Assembly (NCBI GenBank): GCA_964393115.1
Contig: CAYMST010000005.1
Span: 1-45,728, forward strand
Origin: CAYMST01 sp964393115
GTDB lineage: Bacteria; Bacteroidota; Bacteroidia; Cytophagales; Cyclobacteriaceae
DNA length: 45,728 nt
Reading direction: 5' to 3'
In this document: positions 35,422 to 43,304 of the stretch, one piece after another
Layout of the letters: each line of letters begins with the position of its first letter
How positions within the stretch are numbered: the first letter of the stretch is position 1
Translations under genes and position numbers: made by a program
Notes under the pieces: generated by a model
The model's database searches: none
What the model was told of the DNA's origin: nothing
Seen by the model: only the letters and a program-made list of their open reading frames with translations

Positions 35422-37500
35422 GTGATCAACAAACTAGTATATAGGGCCGCATTAACTAGTCTTCTTTGGATAATACTGATGCCTTTTGAGGTATTTGGAC
35501 AGGATATTCCCAAGGTGGGTACCTCCTACGAGATAGCGGGTATTCGTATAAAGCTCACCGCACGGGCACGAGAAGACATTCAAAAGGAAGTTTTCAATAT
35601 TCGCAAGAGTCCGAAGTACTTTAACATTCTGGCTGATAGAGCTGCCCTTTACTTCCCAATTATTTCTAGAGTGCTTAAGGAGCAGAATGTTCCAGATGAT
35701 TTTAAATACCTGGCTGTGCAGGAAAGTAAGCTGGTGTCTGACGCGGTCAGTTCTGCTAAGGCAGTTGGATTTTGGCAGTTCAAATATGCGACAGGCAGAG
35801 AGGTAGGGCTTCGAATTGACAGAACCGTAGATGAGCGTCTAAATGTGGCGGCCTCTACCGAAGGAGCTGCGCGCTATTTCAAGAAAAGTAATTTTAAGTT
35901 TAGAAATTGGATTTATGCTGTTTTGGCGCACTACACCGGAGCCTCCGGTGCTGATAAATACGTAAAAAAGGAGTATATCGGTGCCAGTAAAATGACCATT
36001 GACCACAATATGTTTTGGTATGTCAAGCGTTTCATAGCGCATAAGATTGCATATGAAGGAGCTGTACCCGCTCAATCGAGTGGAGGACTAAGACTGGTGG
36101 AACATTTCAAAGGTGGTGGACAAACGTTGAGTCAAATTTCCAGAAAGTATAATATAGACTACGAGCTGCTTAGCCGATATAACAAATGGCTGAAGAGCGG
36201 GAGTGTTCCAACCGACAGAGCATACGCGGTGATCCTACCTTCTTATCGAAAGATAAGGGGGGCTAAGGGTGAGGGAATATCCGAGCCGGTCACGCCTAAA
36301 GGCGAGATAGGTGCCAAAAAACCTCCTGTAGCCAAGTCCATAAGTTCAGATGTGCCACTACCTTCTATCTTTCTGAAGCTTAACCGGATTGATGGCATCT
36401 TGGCACGACGCAACGAGACCATAGCTGGAATTGCTTCTAGGTCCGGCATAGAAGTTAAGAAGTTCATGAAGCTTAACGACATGTCCATGGAAGATAAGGT
36501 TCTTGCCGGTGAAGTCTATTACCTCAAGAGTAAAAAGGGAAGGGCGCGCATTTATTTTCATCGTGTGAAACCAGGTGAAACGTTTTGGGCAATTGCTCAG
36601 CGATATGGAGTTAAACTGAGAAGCCTGAAGAAACTGAACCGTATTGGCAATAAGGAAGCAGTAGAGCCAAAGCAAGCAGAGACGGTCTGGCTACGCGAGT
36701 TCAGATCTTCAAAAGATGTATTGGTTACGGTAACGACCGCAGCAAAACGCTTAGAAAAAGGCAAGTCAGCTCCTAAAGCTCCGGTCCCTAAGGCTAAACC
36801 CAAACCGAAGGCGGTTAAAAAACCAGTAGAGAAAGCTCCAGAGCCCACTGCTCCCATTCGTGATCCAAATGTAAAATATAAGATTCACACGGTGCAAAAA
36901 GGAGAATCTCTCTGGGGTATCGCCAATCGAAATGATATTCATGTCGACGAGTTGATAGCTTGTAATGAGTTAAGCGCTAACCTTATTTTACAAGTGGGTG
37001 ATCAAATTTACATTCCTCAAAAAAAGAAAAAGGAGTTAAAAGAAGATAAGAAGCCGATAAAACCAAAGGTAGTGAAGCCAGAAGAACCTCAACCGAAACC
37101 AACCCCTGATCCTAAAGGACGAAAACATACCGTAAAGGCAGGTGAGTCTTTATGGGCCATTTCACAAAAGTATGAACGTAATGTGGAAGCTATTCTTAAA
37201 CATAATGATCTCAACTCTAATGTATTGCAACCAGGACAGGTAATTTATATTCCACGAGCGAAAGATATCGTAAAAGAGCCCGAGGACGAGGAAGATAATC
37301 GTGATAATAAACCTAATATCCGGTCAAAAAAGGAACCGAATAAAGTAGTCGCCACGACGCTCACTCACACCGTAAAAAACGGAGATACCTTGTACGCCAT
37401 TGCTAGAAAGTATAACATTACGGTGCAAGAAGTCATGGCCCTCAACGATAAAAAAGATCATGCCCTTAAAATCGGCGAAACGCTAAGGGTGAGCAAATAA
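35422..37500 (+). CDS. MltD-like lytic transglycosylase with LysM repeats
   Basis: A 692-residue exported wall enzyme. GTG start at 35422, signal peptide to about residue 26 (FEVFGQ). About 60-200 is a soluble lytic transglycosylase domain with catalytic Glu101 (YLAVQESKL), AVGFWQFKYATG and YAVLAHYTG. Then come LysM modules that bind glycan: probable divergent ones near 235 and 318, one near 375 (KPGETFWAIAQRYGV) and three clear ones near 490 (QKGESLWGIA), 570 (KAGESLWAIS) and 650 (KNGDTLYAIA), joined by Pro/Lys-rich linkers. It cleaves the MurNAc-GlcNAc bond in peptidoglycan remodelling. More LysM copies than E. coli MltD (two). Confidence 0.92.
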   Translation: MINKLVYRAALTSLLWIILMPFEVFGQDIPKVGTSYEIAGIRIKLTARAREDIQKEVFNIRKSPKYFNILADRAALYFPIISRVLKEQNVPDDFKYLAVQESKLVSDAVSSAKAVGFWQFKYATGREVGLRIDRTVDERLNVAASTEGAARYFKKSNFKFRNWIYAVLAHYTGASGADKYVKKEYIGASKMTIDHNMFWYVKRFIAHKIAYEGAVPAQSSGGLRLVEHFKGGGQTLSQISRKYNIDYELLSRYNKWLKSGSVPTDRAYAVILPSYRKIRGAKGEGISEPVTPKGEIGAKKPPVAKSISSDVPLPSIFLKLNRIDGILARRNETIAGIASRSGIEVKKFMKLNDMSMEDKVLAGEVYYLKSKKGRARIYFHRVKPGETFWAIAQRYGVKLRSLKKLNRIGNKEAVEPKQAETVWLREFRSSKDVLVTVTTAAKRLEKGKSAPKAPVPKAKPKPKAVKKPVEKAPEPTAPIRDPNVKYKIHTVQKGESLWGIANRNDIHVDELIACNELSANLILQVGDQIYIPQKKKKELKEDKKPIKPKVVKPEEPQPKPTPDPKGRKHTVKAGESLWAISQKYERNVEAILKHNDLNSNVLQPGQVIYIPRAKDIVKEPEDEEDNRDNKPNIRSKKEPNKVVATTLTHTVKNGDTLYAIARKYNITVQEVMALNDKKDHALKIGETLRVSK

Positions 37501-37715
37501 TTTGAATTTGGCATGATTTTTTTCAAATAAACCACGTTTTTGTCATTAAGTTATTCCCAACTCGACCATTCAGTTTACATTTGAAAGTAGAGAGTATTCT
37601 AGGTATCAGCGTTACATCACGATATATGTTGCGTTAGTTCTGATTTTGTTTTTCTCTACGTCGGTTTGGAGGACCACTGACCGAAGTGTTACAGCCTGAT
37701 TATCAGTGATATTTT

Positions 37716-38147
37716 GTGAAACTAAATGTAGATTCCAATAAAATGGCGGTTGATAACCAACTTGTTCTTGTTGTTGATATAGACACGGCTTTAAACGAGC
37801 AGCATAAAAAGTTACTGTTGACTCATGCGTCTACAAACCATGTAGACTTGGCGACCAGTGGTAAAGAGGCTATTGGTCTGCTACAAGGAAGGGCAAATCA
37901 AAATCTTCCTTTACCATCAAAAATTTTTTTTGATATCAATATGCCGATCGTTGGGGGAGTTGTTTTTTTTTACGAATTCGAAAAACTGCTAGTTGATCTT
38001 ATAGAAACTCCTGAGGTGTTTGTTTTTTATACTAATGAAAAACAGGAAAGTCGTCTAAAACACCTGTTGACTTCGGATTATGTGAAAGGTTTCTTTAAGA
38101 AACCACTTACTAGTAAAGATCTTCAGAAGGTTTATCCTCAAGAATAG
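37716..38147 (+). CDS. Stand-alone receiver domain (CheY-like), partly degenerate
   Basis: A 143-residue single-domain response regulator without output domain. The phosphoacceptor Asp is in IFFDINMP and the conserved Lys in FFKKPL, with Thr in FYTNE. The acidic pair is weakened: VVDIDTA has Ile where the second of the paired Asp is expected. The GTG start at 37716 or the ATG nine codons later are both possible. It stands alone, near no histidine kinase, in a 200-bp AT-rich setting downstream of the transglycosylase. Confidence 0.75.
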   Translation: MKLNVDSNKMAVDNQLVLVVDIDTALNEQHKKLLLTHASTNHVDLATSGKEAIGLLQGRANQNLPLPSKIFFDINMPIVGGVVFFYEFEKLLVDLIETPEVFVFYTNEKQESRLKHLLTSDYVKGFFKKPLTSKDLQKVYPQE

Positions 38148-38159
38148 TTTTTTGTTGGG

Positions 38160-38750
38160 TTAGTTTAAACCGAGGCAGTATCCTTGATAGAACCCAATAG
38201 TGCTCGCTAATAAAGAGTCTCCCTGTACTTTTATAAATCCTTCTTTGGTCATCAATAATTTTACACCTACGAATTCTGGGATTTCGTCTTTGAAATCAAT
38301 GTAGAGGGTATCACCACGTTGACGCCAAACGCCTGCTCTAAAAGTTGTGATACCAAAAAATCCCACGTGGCTATATTCAAACTTCCCTGATTCTCTGAAG
38401 AGAATGGTTCCAGTATTCGTAGTGCCTTCATAGCAACCACGATATTTAACTTTACTTTGATAGTATCGTGCGTTCAAAAAATCGGGACCTGTGTACATTA
38501 ATATGATAGCGACTAAATAGATAGTAGTTGGCGTAACCAGTTTTACTGACCACTCAGTACGGTGTTCATAGACCCTAAAGCCTGTATAAAGAAACTGTCC
38601 CAATACGAGAAGACCTAATATTAACTCCAAAGTGAGCATAACAGGGGGAGCATATTCGGATACTTGCTGCCAATAGTAATCTAGAAAGCTGATGAGTAGA
38701 AGACCGAGAGATAGAATGATCGAGAGCGATATTCTTTTGAGGTTATTCAT
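38160..38750 (-). CDS. Hypothetical membrane protein with C-terminal beta domain
   Basis: A 196-residue protein with three membrane helices (about 6-24, 38-56 and 72-90) and a soluble C-terminal 100 residues, probably beta-rich (GCYEGTTNTGTILFRESGKF, GDTLYIDFKDE). This tail resembles lipocalin-like or NlpE-like domains only in pattern. I recognise no family. The gene faces the receiver gene and follows the peptidase gene by 21 bp on the same strand, probably one operon with it. Confidence 0.65.
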   Translation of the reverse strand: MNNLKRISLSIILSLGLLLISFLDYYWQQVSEYAPPVMLTLELILGLLVLGQFLYTGFRVYEHRTEWSVKLVTPTTIYLVAIILMYTGPDFLNARYYQSKVKYRGCYEGTTNTGTILFRESGKFEYSHVGFFGITTFRAGVWRQRGDTLYIDFKDEIPEFVGVKLLMTKEGFIKVQGDSLLASTIGFYQGYCLGLN

Positions 38751-38771
38751 GTTTATGTCGCATAATATTTT

Positions 38772-39563
38772 TTAGTGAATTTGAAGATGAATATGGTCGT
38801 CGTGTCTTACCGCTTTACACCCATGGAACCTGATGCGGGGATCCTGAAGTCTCATTCTTCTTTTGAGGTGACCTTCGAGGAAGATCTTTTCAAGTCGCTT
38901 TGAGTCCAGAAGTCCATGGATCAATAAAGAAGTGTTCTTTGATGAAAACCGTAGACCAGAATGGTTTAACCCAAACATCAAATATTTTGGGAAATCATAT
39001 TGCTTATACCCTTGCTGTTTACACCAGATAGTTTGGTTGAACTCAGAAGGGCTTGGTTCAACAAAGACTCCATACCCCGACCTGCTTGGCTTTAAATTGG
39101 TTGGACTTCCATCTGCCAACTCGTACATCAGGCTAATATCAATTTTTTTTCCGTCATTATGACTCATATGCGGCAACAAAGGAAAGCCATTGAAGAATGG
39201 AAAATTGGCATCTAAGTATCGTAGTTGAATGTGTTTGGGCAATTGATGGGCTGTTTTCGACAATACATCGTTGAGCTCAGGGACTACATAATTGCGGTTG
39301 AGTAAGGTGGTTAAAAAGGTCGTTGGCTTTATCTGTGAAGTGTTTTTTACAGGCTCCCTTCCGAATAGTGGTGCGACAACTGGTGTTATCAAAAAAGTAA
39401 AAAGTAGGTAAATTATTACTGGAAAAGCGATCTTATTACTTCGAAAGTTGATCAGTCTAGCTATGATTAGCCCTAATAATAAAGCCATACCTCCGATCTG
39501 AGTGAGTACGGTAAGCACACTAAATGCGATGAAAACAAAAATGAAATACCCTATTTTCCTCAC
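38772..39563 (-). CDS. Membrane-anchored LAS/MepA-like metallopeptidase
   Basis: A 263-residue protein with two N-terminal membrane helices (about 5-36 and 44-66) and a soluble domain. The metal motifs of the LAS peptidases are visible: HMSHNDGKKIDI (His, then Asp seven residues on) near residue 132, and at the C-terminus RHDDHIHLQ (HxH). MepA of E. coli has comparable SHxxGxxxD and HDDHFH motifs and cleaves D-Ala-meso-DAP crosslinks of peptidoglycan. A periplasmic murein endopeptidase role is therefore plausible but not proved. Between dnaX and the hypothetical membrane gene, with a 20-bp gap to dnaX. Confidence 0.7.
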   Translation of the reverse strand: MRKIGYFIFVFIAFSVLTVLTQIGGMALLLGLIIARLINFRSNKIAFPVIIYLLFTFLITPVVAPLFGREPVKNTSQIKPTTFLTTLLNRNYVVPELNDVLSKTAHQLPKHIQLRYLDANFPFFNGFPLLPHMSHNDGKKIDISLMYELADGSPTNLKPSRSGYGVFVEPSPSEFNQTIWCKQQGYKQYDFPKYLMFGLNHSGLRFSSKNTSLLIHGLLDSKRLEKIFLEGHLKRRMRLQDPRIRFHGCKAVRHDDHIHLQIH

Positions 39564-39583
39564 AGTATAGTTGGCCTATTCAG

Positions 39584-41250
39584 TTAATCAAAGTCTAAAC
39601 CCAAGCGGTCGACTAGCTCACCCAAGGCAGGATTCACCTTTTTCATGTGCTCAAACTTGTCCTTACTGGTATAGATTTTCTTTTTTTGAGCCATCTGCGC
39701 CATTTCAAATTCAAGTTTGAATTGGTCATTTTGAAGGGCATCACGAAGCGATTGAACTAATTTTTCTTTAAATCGACTAAAAAGTTCCACCTCAAGAGGG
39801 CTTGATAGTTGTGCTCTGATAAGATGGTTTTCTTTTTTTAAGCCTCTTTTGATAATTGATAACTCAGATTCGGGTGCTCCCTCACTTTTGCGTCTGTTCA
39901 GATATTCCGATACTACGATGTTGAGTTTGGCTTGATCAAAAGGATCATTCGGATAGTTAACTACTGTTTTTGAACTGGCTTCTTCGCTGCTTTGATCCTT
40001 AGCTTTAAAGTTCTTTAAGTCAATAGTCTGCTTCTTGCTGATATTGGGTGTTAAGCTGGGCGGACGCTTCGGGATTTCAGTTTTTTTGATAAACTGATCA
40101 GCAATGGACGGTTTCCCCGTCGGTTTAGCAGTTTCGTCAGTTAATGCTTTTTTTTTTCAGCCGTCTCCTTGAGCGTGGTTGCCAAGTCTAGTGCCGCAGG
40201 TATATTGGCACACTTAAGTAGTGCTAACTCGACGTGTAAACGCTGGTTTTTACTCGCCTTGTAGGCAAGATCACAGCGATTTAAAATATTTAAACAAGAA
40301 AGAATAAATGAAGTAGAAGCTTTTTTCGACTGCTCTAGGTATCGTGCTTGTACAGCTTCCCCAACATTAATCAACTGCACCGTACTGGCATCTTTACACA
40401 CTAATAAATCCCTTAAATGCTGACTTAGACCCGTAACAAAGTTATGACCGTCGAAACCGTTTCGTAGGATTTCGTCAAAAAGTAAAAGAGCTTGACTATT
40501 GTCTTGATCTAGGAGGAAATCAGTTGCTTTAAAGAAATAGTCATAATCTAGAATATGTAGGTGCTTGATCGTATCCTGATAGGTAATCGTATTACCAGAG
40601 AAGGTGACGATCAGGTCAAAGATAGAAAGCGCATCACGCATGGCACCGTCGGCCTTTTGGGCGATCAGGTTTAGAGCTTCTTCTTCTGCTTGGATTCCTT
40701 CTTTTGTGGCTATCCCTTGTAGCTGACGTGTCATATCGCTGATTTCAATTCTGTTGAAATCAAAAATTTGACAGCGGGAAAGGATAGTCGGTATTACTTT
40801 ATGCTTTTCCGTTGTCGCCAAGATAAATATAGCGTAAGAAGGCGGCTCTTCGAGGGTCTTTAAGAAGGCATTAAAAGCCGCGTTAGAAAGCATGTGTACC
40901 TCATCAATGATATATACCTTGAATTTCCCTTGCTGAGGTGGATAACGTACTTGCTCAATTAAGTTCCGAATATCATCAACCGAATTATTGGAAGCCGCGT
41001 CGAGCTCATAGATATTGAGGTTTTGGGAATTTTCAATTGGGTTGATGCTTTCAAATCCATTGATCATGCGAGCGACAATTCTGGCGCAGGTAGTTTTACC
41101 CACACCGCGGGGACCACAAAACAACAATGCTTGCGCTAAATGATTTTGATCAATAGCATTTTTGAGAGTCGTCGTTATGTGTTCTTGTCCCACCACTTCG
41201 GCAAAACCTAGTGGTCTATACTTCCTCGCTGATACAATAAAATTGTCCAT
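39584..41250 (-). CDS. dnaX: DNA polymerase III tau/gamma subunit DnaX, with -1 frameshift at an A10 run
   Basis: The clamp-loader ATPase. In the zero frame from the ATG at 41250 it ends at 40141-40143 after 369 residues, just past A10 (40148-40157 on the plus strand as T10). Moving back one base at that run gives an open frame with no stop through 39584, for a 555-residue tau-like product ending in QKKKIYTSKDKFEHMKKVNP, the usual Bacteroidota DnaX C-terminus. ATPase motifs: Walker A GPRGVGKTT from residue 46, Walker B YIIDEVHM near 113 and sensor TILSRCQ near 156. The usual Cys4 zinc module between Walker A and ELDAASNN is absent (residues about 62-80 contain no cysteine). Either programmed slippage (short gamma plus long tau, as in E. 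coli and Thermus) or a sequencing error in the homopolymer. Confidence 0.9.
40147..40157 (-). promoter_or_regulatory. A10 slippery site in dnaX
   Basis: The minus strand reads GAA AAA AAA AAG CAT TAA in the zero frame. Ten consecutive A allow ribosomal -1 shift or RNA-polymerase slippage by one base; either gives the tau frame. A weak 5-bp hairpin GACGG/CCGTC (40107-40121) lies 25 bases downstream, too far to be a typical stimulator. Confidence 0.65.
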
Positions 41251-41272
41251 CCCGTGCAATTTAGTATTTTTG
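41243..41272 (+). promoter_or_regulatory. Candidate promoter of the Fe-ADH-like gene
   Basis: TTG at 41243-41245 and TATTTTTG at 41265-41272, spaced 19 bases, on the plus strand overlapping the dnaX start. It would give a leader of about 200 bases before the ATG at 41483. Confidence 0.45.
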
Positions 41273-41482
41273 CCATCTTAATTGCAAGATCGCTATTGCT
41301 GAAAAGTTGTTTTTCAGAGTTGTTGATTTGGTAGAAATATGTTTAAGTGGCTGGTTGTGAGGTATTTTAATTGTAAAAATGTACTTCAAAAGAACCTGTA
41401 CTGCGGCTTTGCTTAACAAATTGCCTGAGGTAATTGAGACCTTAAAAACCTTTTTGTTAAAAATATTGTCTGAGACATTAAT

Positions 41483-42664
41483 ATGTTTAAACCCTTCTCG
41501 TTTGCCAGAACTCCAAACTTGGTGTTTGGTAAGTATTCCCTTAAGAAACTAGATCAGATAACTGCTTCGCTAGGAAAGAAAGTGTTGTTAATATATCATC
41601 CCTCGTTCGAGGAAATGGAAATCGGTAAAAAGACACTTGCCGAGCTTGATGATATCGAGGTGGAGATTATCAAATTTGTCACCGAAGAGGAAGCGTCTCC
41701 TGAAGTAATTGATGCCTGCCGAAAAGAGCATAAAGCTGCGGGAATTGATGGAGTAGTCGCTATCGGTGATGATAATATCTTAAATATCGGGAAAGCACTA
41801 TCGGCTATGCTAAGTCTACCGGAAGAAAATGAGTTTTCCGTGGAGGACTACATTGACGGCGTAGGGTTGAAGAAGCACCCTGGTACTAAAATTCCGTTTA
41901 TATGTGTGCCTTCGTCATTTTGTGGAGGACTAATGTCTTCTTCTTACGCCATTATCACCAAGCGAGGCAAATTCGGATTTACCAAAGCTTTCAATCACGA
42001 TAATTTCGTGCCAGATCATGTGATTATAGACACGGATTTGTTTGAAGAGGATATGGAAAACGCTCGATTGTTTGCGCTTAATATTTTAGCACAGTTATTA
42101 GAATCGTTTGTGTCTCCTCATTCGAACGTCATGACGGATCGATTTGCGTTGACTGGGTTTCAATACTTAAAACCGTTGCTATCCAGACCTTTAGATACGG
42201 TTACTCCGCAAGAGATCAAGTCGAACTTGGCTTATGTCTCTTATATCGCAGGGATGTGTCAGTCTAATGCTGGATGGGGTACTACATTTTGTTTGACCAC
42301 AGCTGTCGACTCGGTTATGGAAACTGATCGTGTAAAAGTCAATACCACTTTCTTTGCGAATACGCACTCTGCCACTATTGAGCGCTTGCGTAAAGGTGAG
42401 CTTGGTCACAAGGTGACACTAGCTAAGTATGGACAAATCGCGAAAATCTTCGTGGACAATCCAAAGCTTACTGGTGACTATCTAGTGAATAGCTTAATTG
42501 ACAAGCTGGAAAACTTCACCGATGAGTGTGGCGTACCAAGGCTATCAGAGTATGGTATTGGTGAGGAGCACATTGATCAAATCGCTAAGCGTACTAGTAA
42601 TCGCTATAATCCTGCGGATTTATCGCGAAAAGAACTCGCAGCGATTATAAAATCTAGAATTTAA
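41483..42664 (+). CDS. Iron-containing alcohol dehydrogenase family protein, probably a pseudoenzyme
   Basis: A 393-residue protein that keeps the Fe-ADH outline: TPNLVFGKYSLKKL near residue 10, a Rossmann-like first half, and an all-helical second half with NYNPADLSRKELAAIIKSRI-like end. The active-site blocks are changed. The GGGS-D-K loop of active members is GDDNILNIGKA; the TxxGTGSE loop is SSFCGGLMSSS; the DxxxH metal block is NILAQLLE (Asp to Asn, His to Gln); the GxxH block is GWGTTFCL; and the later His position reads VKVNTTF. All four metal ligands seem lost, so catalysis of the usual kind is unlikely (inference, needs alignment). Length is normal. It has a probable promoter and is followed by ssrA. 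Codon use looks like its neighbours. Confidence 0.7.
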   Translation: MFKPFSFARTPNLVFGKYSLKKLDQITASLGKKVLLIYHPSFEEMEIGKKTLAELDDIEVEIIKFVTEEEASPEVIDACRKEHKAAGIDGVVAIGDDNILNIGKALSAMLSLPEENEFSVEDYIDGVGLKKHPGTKIPFICVPSSFCGGLMSSSYAIITKRGKFGFTKAFNHDNFVPDHVIIDTDLFEEDMENARLFALNILAQLLESFVSPHSNVMTDRFALTGFQYLKPLLSRPLDTVTPQEIKSNLAYVSYIAGMCQSNAGWGTTFCLTTAVDSVMETDRVKVNTTFFANTHSATIERLRKGELGHKVTLAKYGQIAKIFVDNPKLTGDYLVNSLIDKLENFTDECGVPRLSEYGIGEEHIDQIAKRTSNRYNPADLSRKELAAIIKSRI

Positions 42665-42696
42665 GCAACCTATTTGTAAAAGTAGCGTTGCACATA

Positions 42697-42720
42697 ATCC
42701 TCGGCTTAGACACCGAGGAT
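42697..42720. repeat. 8-bp hairpin directly before ssrA
   Basis: ATCCTCGG and CCGAGGAT with an 8-base loop, ending eight bases before the tmRNA. It may end the Fe-ADH-like transcript or aid 5' processing of pre-tmRNA; no T-tract. Confidence 0.45.
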
Positions 42721-42728
42721 GGTATACT

Positions 42729-43132
42729 GGGGCTGACTGGTTTTGACAGTAGGTCTGAGTCATATACTTGCATGTCGGGTGGTGAGCGTACATCCGTGAT
42801 CAATTCGTTCGACTTTTAATTGGCGAAAATACTTACGCCATGGCTGCCTAATCTCTGCTTAACGCGAGGTTAACAGGCTTAATCGGTTGAGCTTCTAGAG
42901 AAGCTCCCGGGCCACATCCCACCACGTTTTGTACTGTAGGCAGGATTTTGGGGTGTCGATATACAGGACTAGTTTGCGGCAGTGTTGTGGGCCAATTACG
43001 AAAACTTTAGCAACTGGCAGGAACAGTTGGTCGTTGTACAGCGGCTGCCCTGTAAGACTCTAAGTACAACTAAGCATGTAGAGGGTGTATCATTCGCTTA
43101 TCTGGACGCGGGTTCGATTCCCGCCAGCTCCA
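42729..43132 (+). ncRNA. ssrA: Transfer-messenger RNA (tmRNA)
   Basis: The 404-base RNA rescues stalled ribosomes. The tRNA-like part forms from the 5' GGGGCTG and 3' CAGCTCC, discriminator A, with the T arm GGGTTCGATTCCC. The tag frame starts at GGC 42822 and encodes GENTYAMAA with TAA at 42849-42851; the AMAA end is a protease degradation signal like the ALAA of other bacteria. CCA is not encoded. A pseudoknot-rich middle and a terminator follow. Between the Fe-ADH-like gene and the M48 gene. Confidence 0.95.
42822..42851 (+). other. tmRNA proteolysis tag frame
   Basis: Codes GENTYAMAA, starting at the resume codon GGC and ending at TAA. Related Bacteroidota tags run GETNYALAA or similar; Met for Leu near the end is a small change. 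Confidence 0.85.
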
Positions 43133-43134
43133 CT

Positions 43135-43173
43135 AAAAAAAGGCCGATTCAAGAGATTGATTCGGCCTTTTTT
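43135..43173 (+). terminator. Terminator after ssrA
   Basis: AGGCCGA and TCGGCCT form the outer stem, TCAA/TTGA the inner, loop GAGA, with six T after it. Confidence 0.85.
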
Positions 43174-43304
43174 GGTGTCCTTTCAATTTTATCAATACCT
43201 GATATTAAGTCTTGAACGATAATTTTAAGCCTTAAGTCTTTTTTCTAGACTTTTGTTTCGTGATCAATTCTTATCTTTAACCTCCTTGAAATTAAAACCT
43301 TGTC

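Noticed and set aside
40107..40121. GACGG/CCGTC hairpin downstream of the dnaX A10 run as frameshift stimulator
   Set aside because: Lies 25 bases from the slip site, far more than the usual 5-9, and is only 5 bp.
41379..41553. A 57-codon plus-strand frame overlapping the start of the Fe-ADH-like gene
   Set aside because: Ends inside the Fe-ADH gene in another frame; composition is not convincing and no homolog is recognised.
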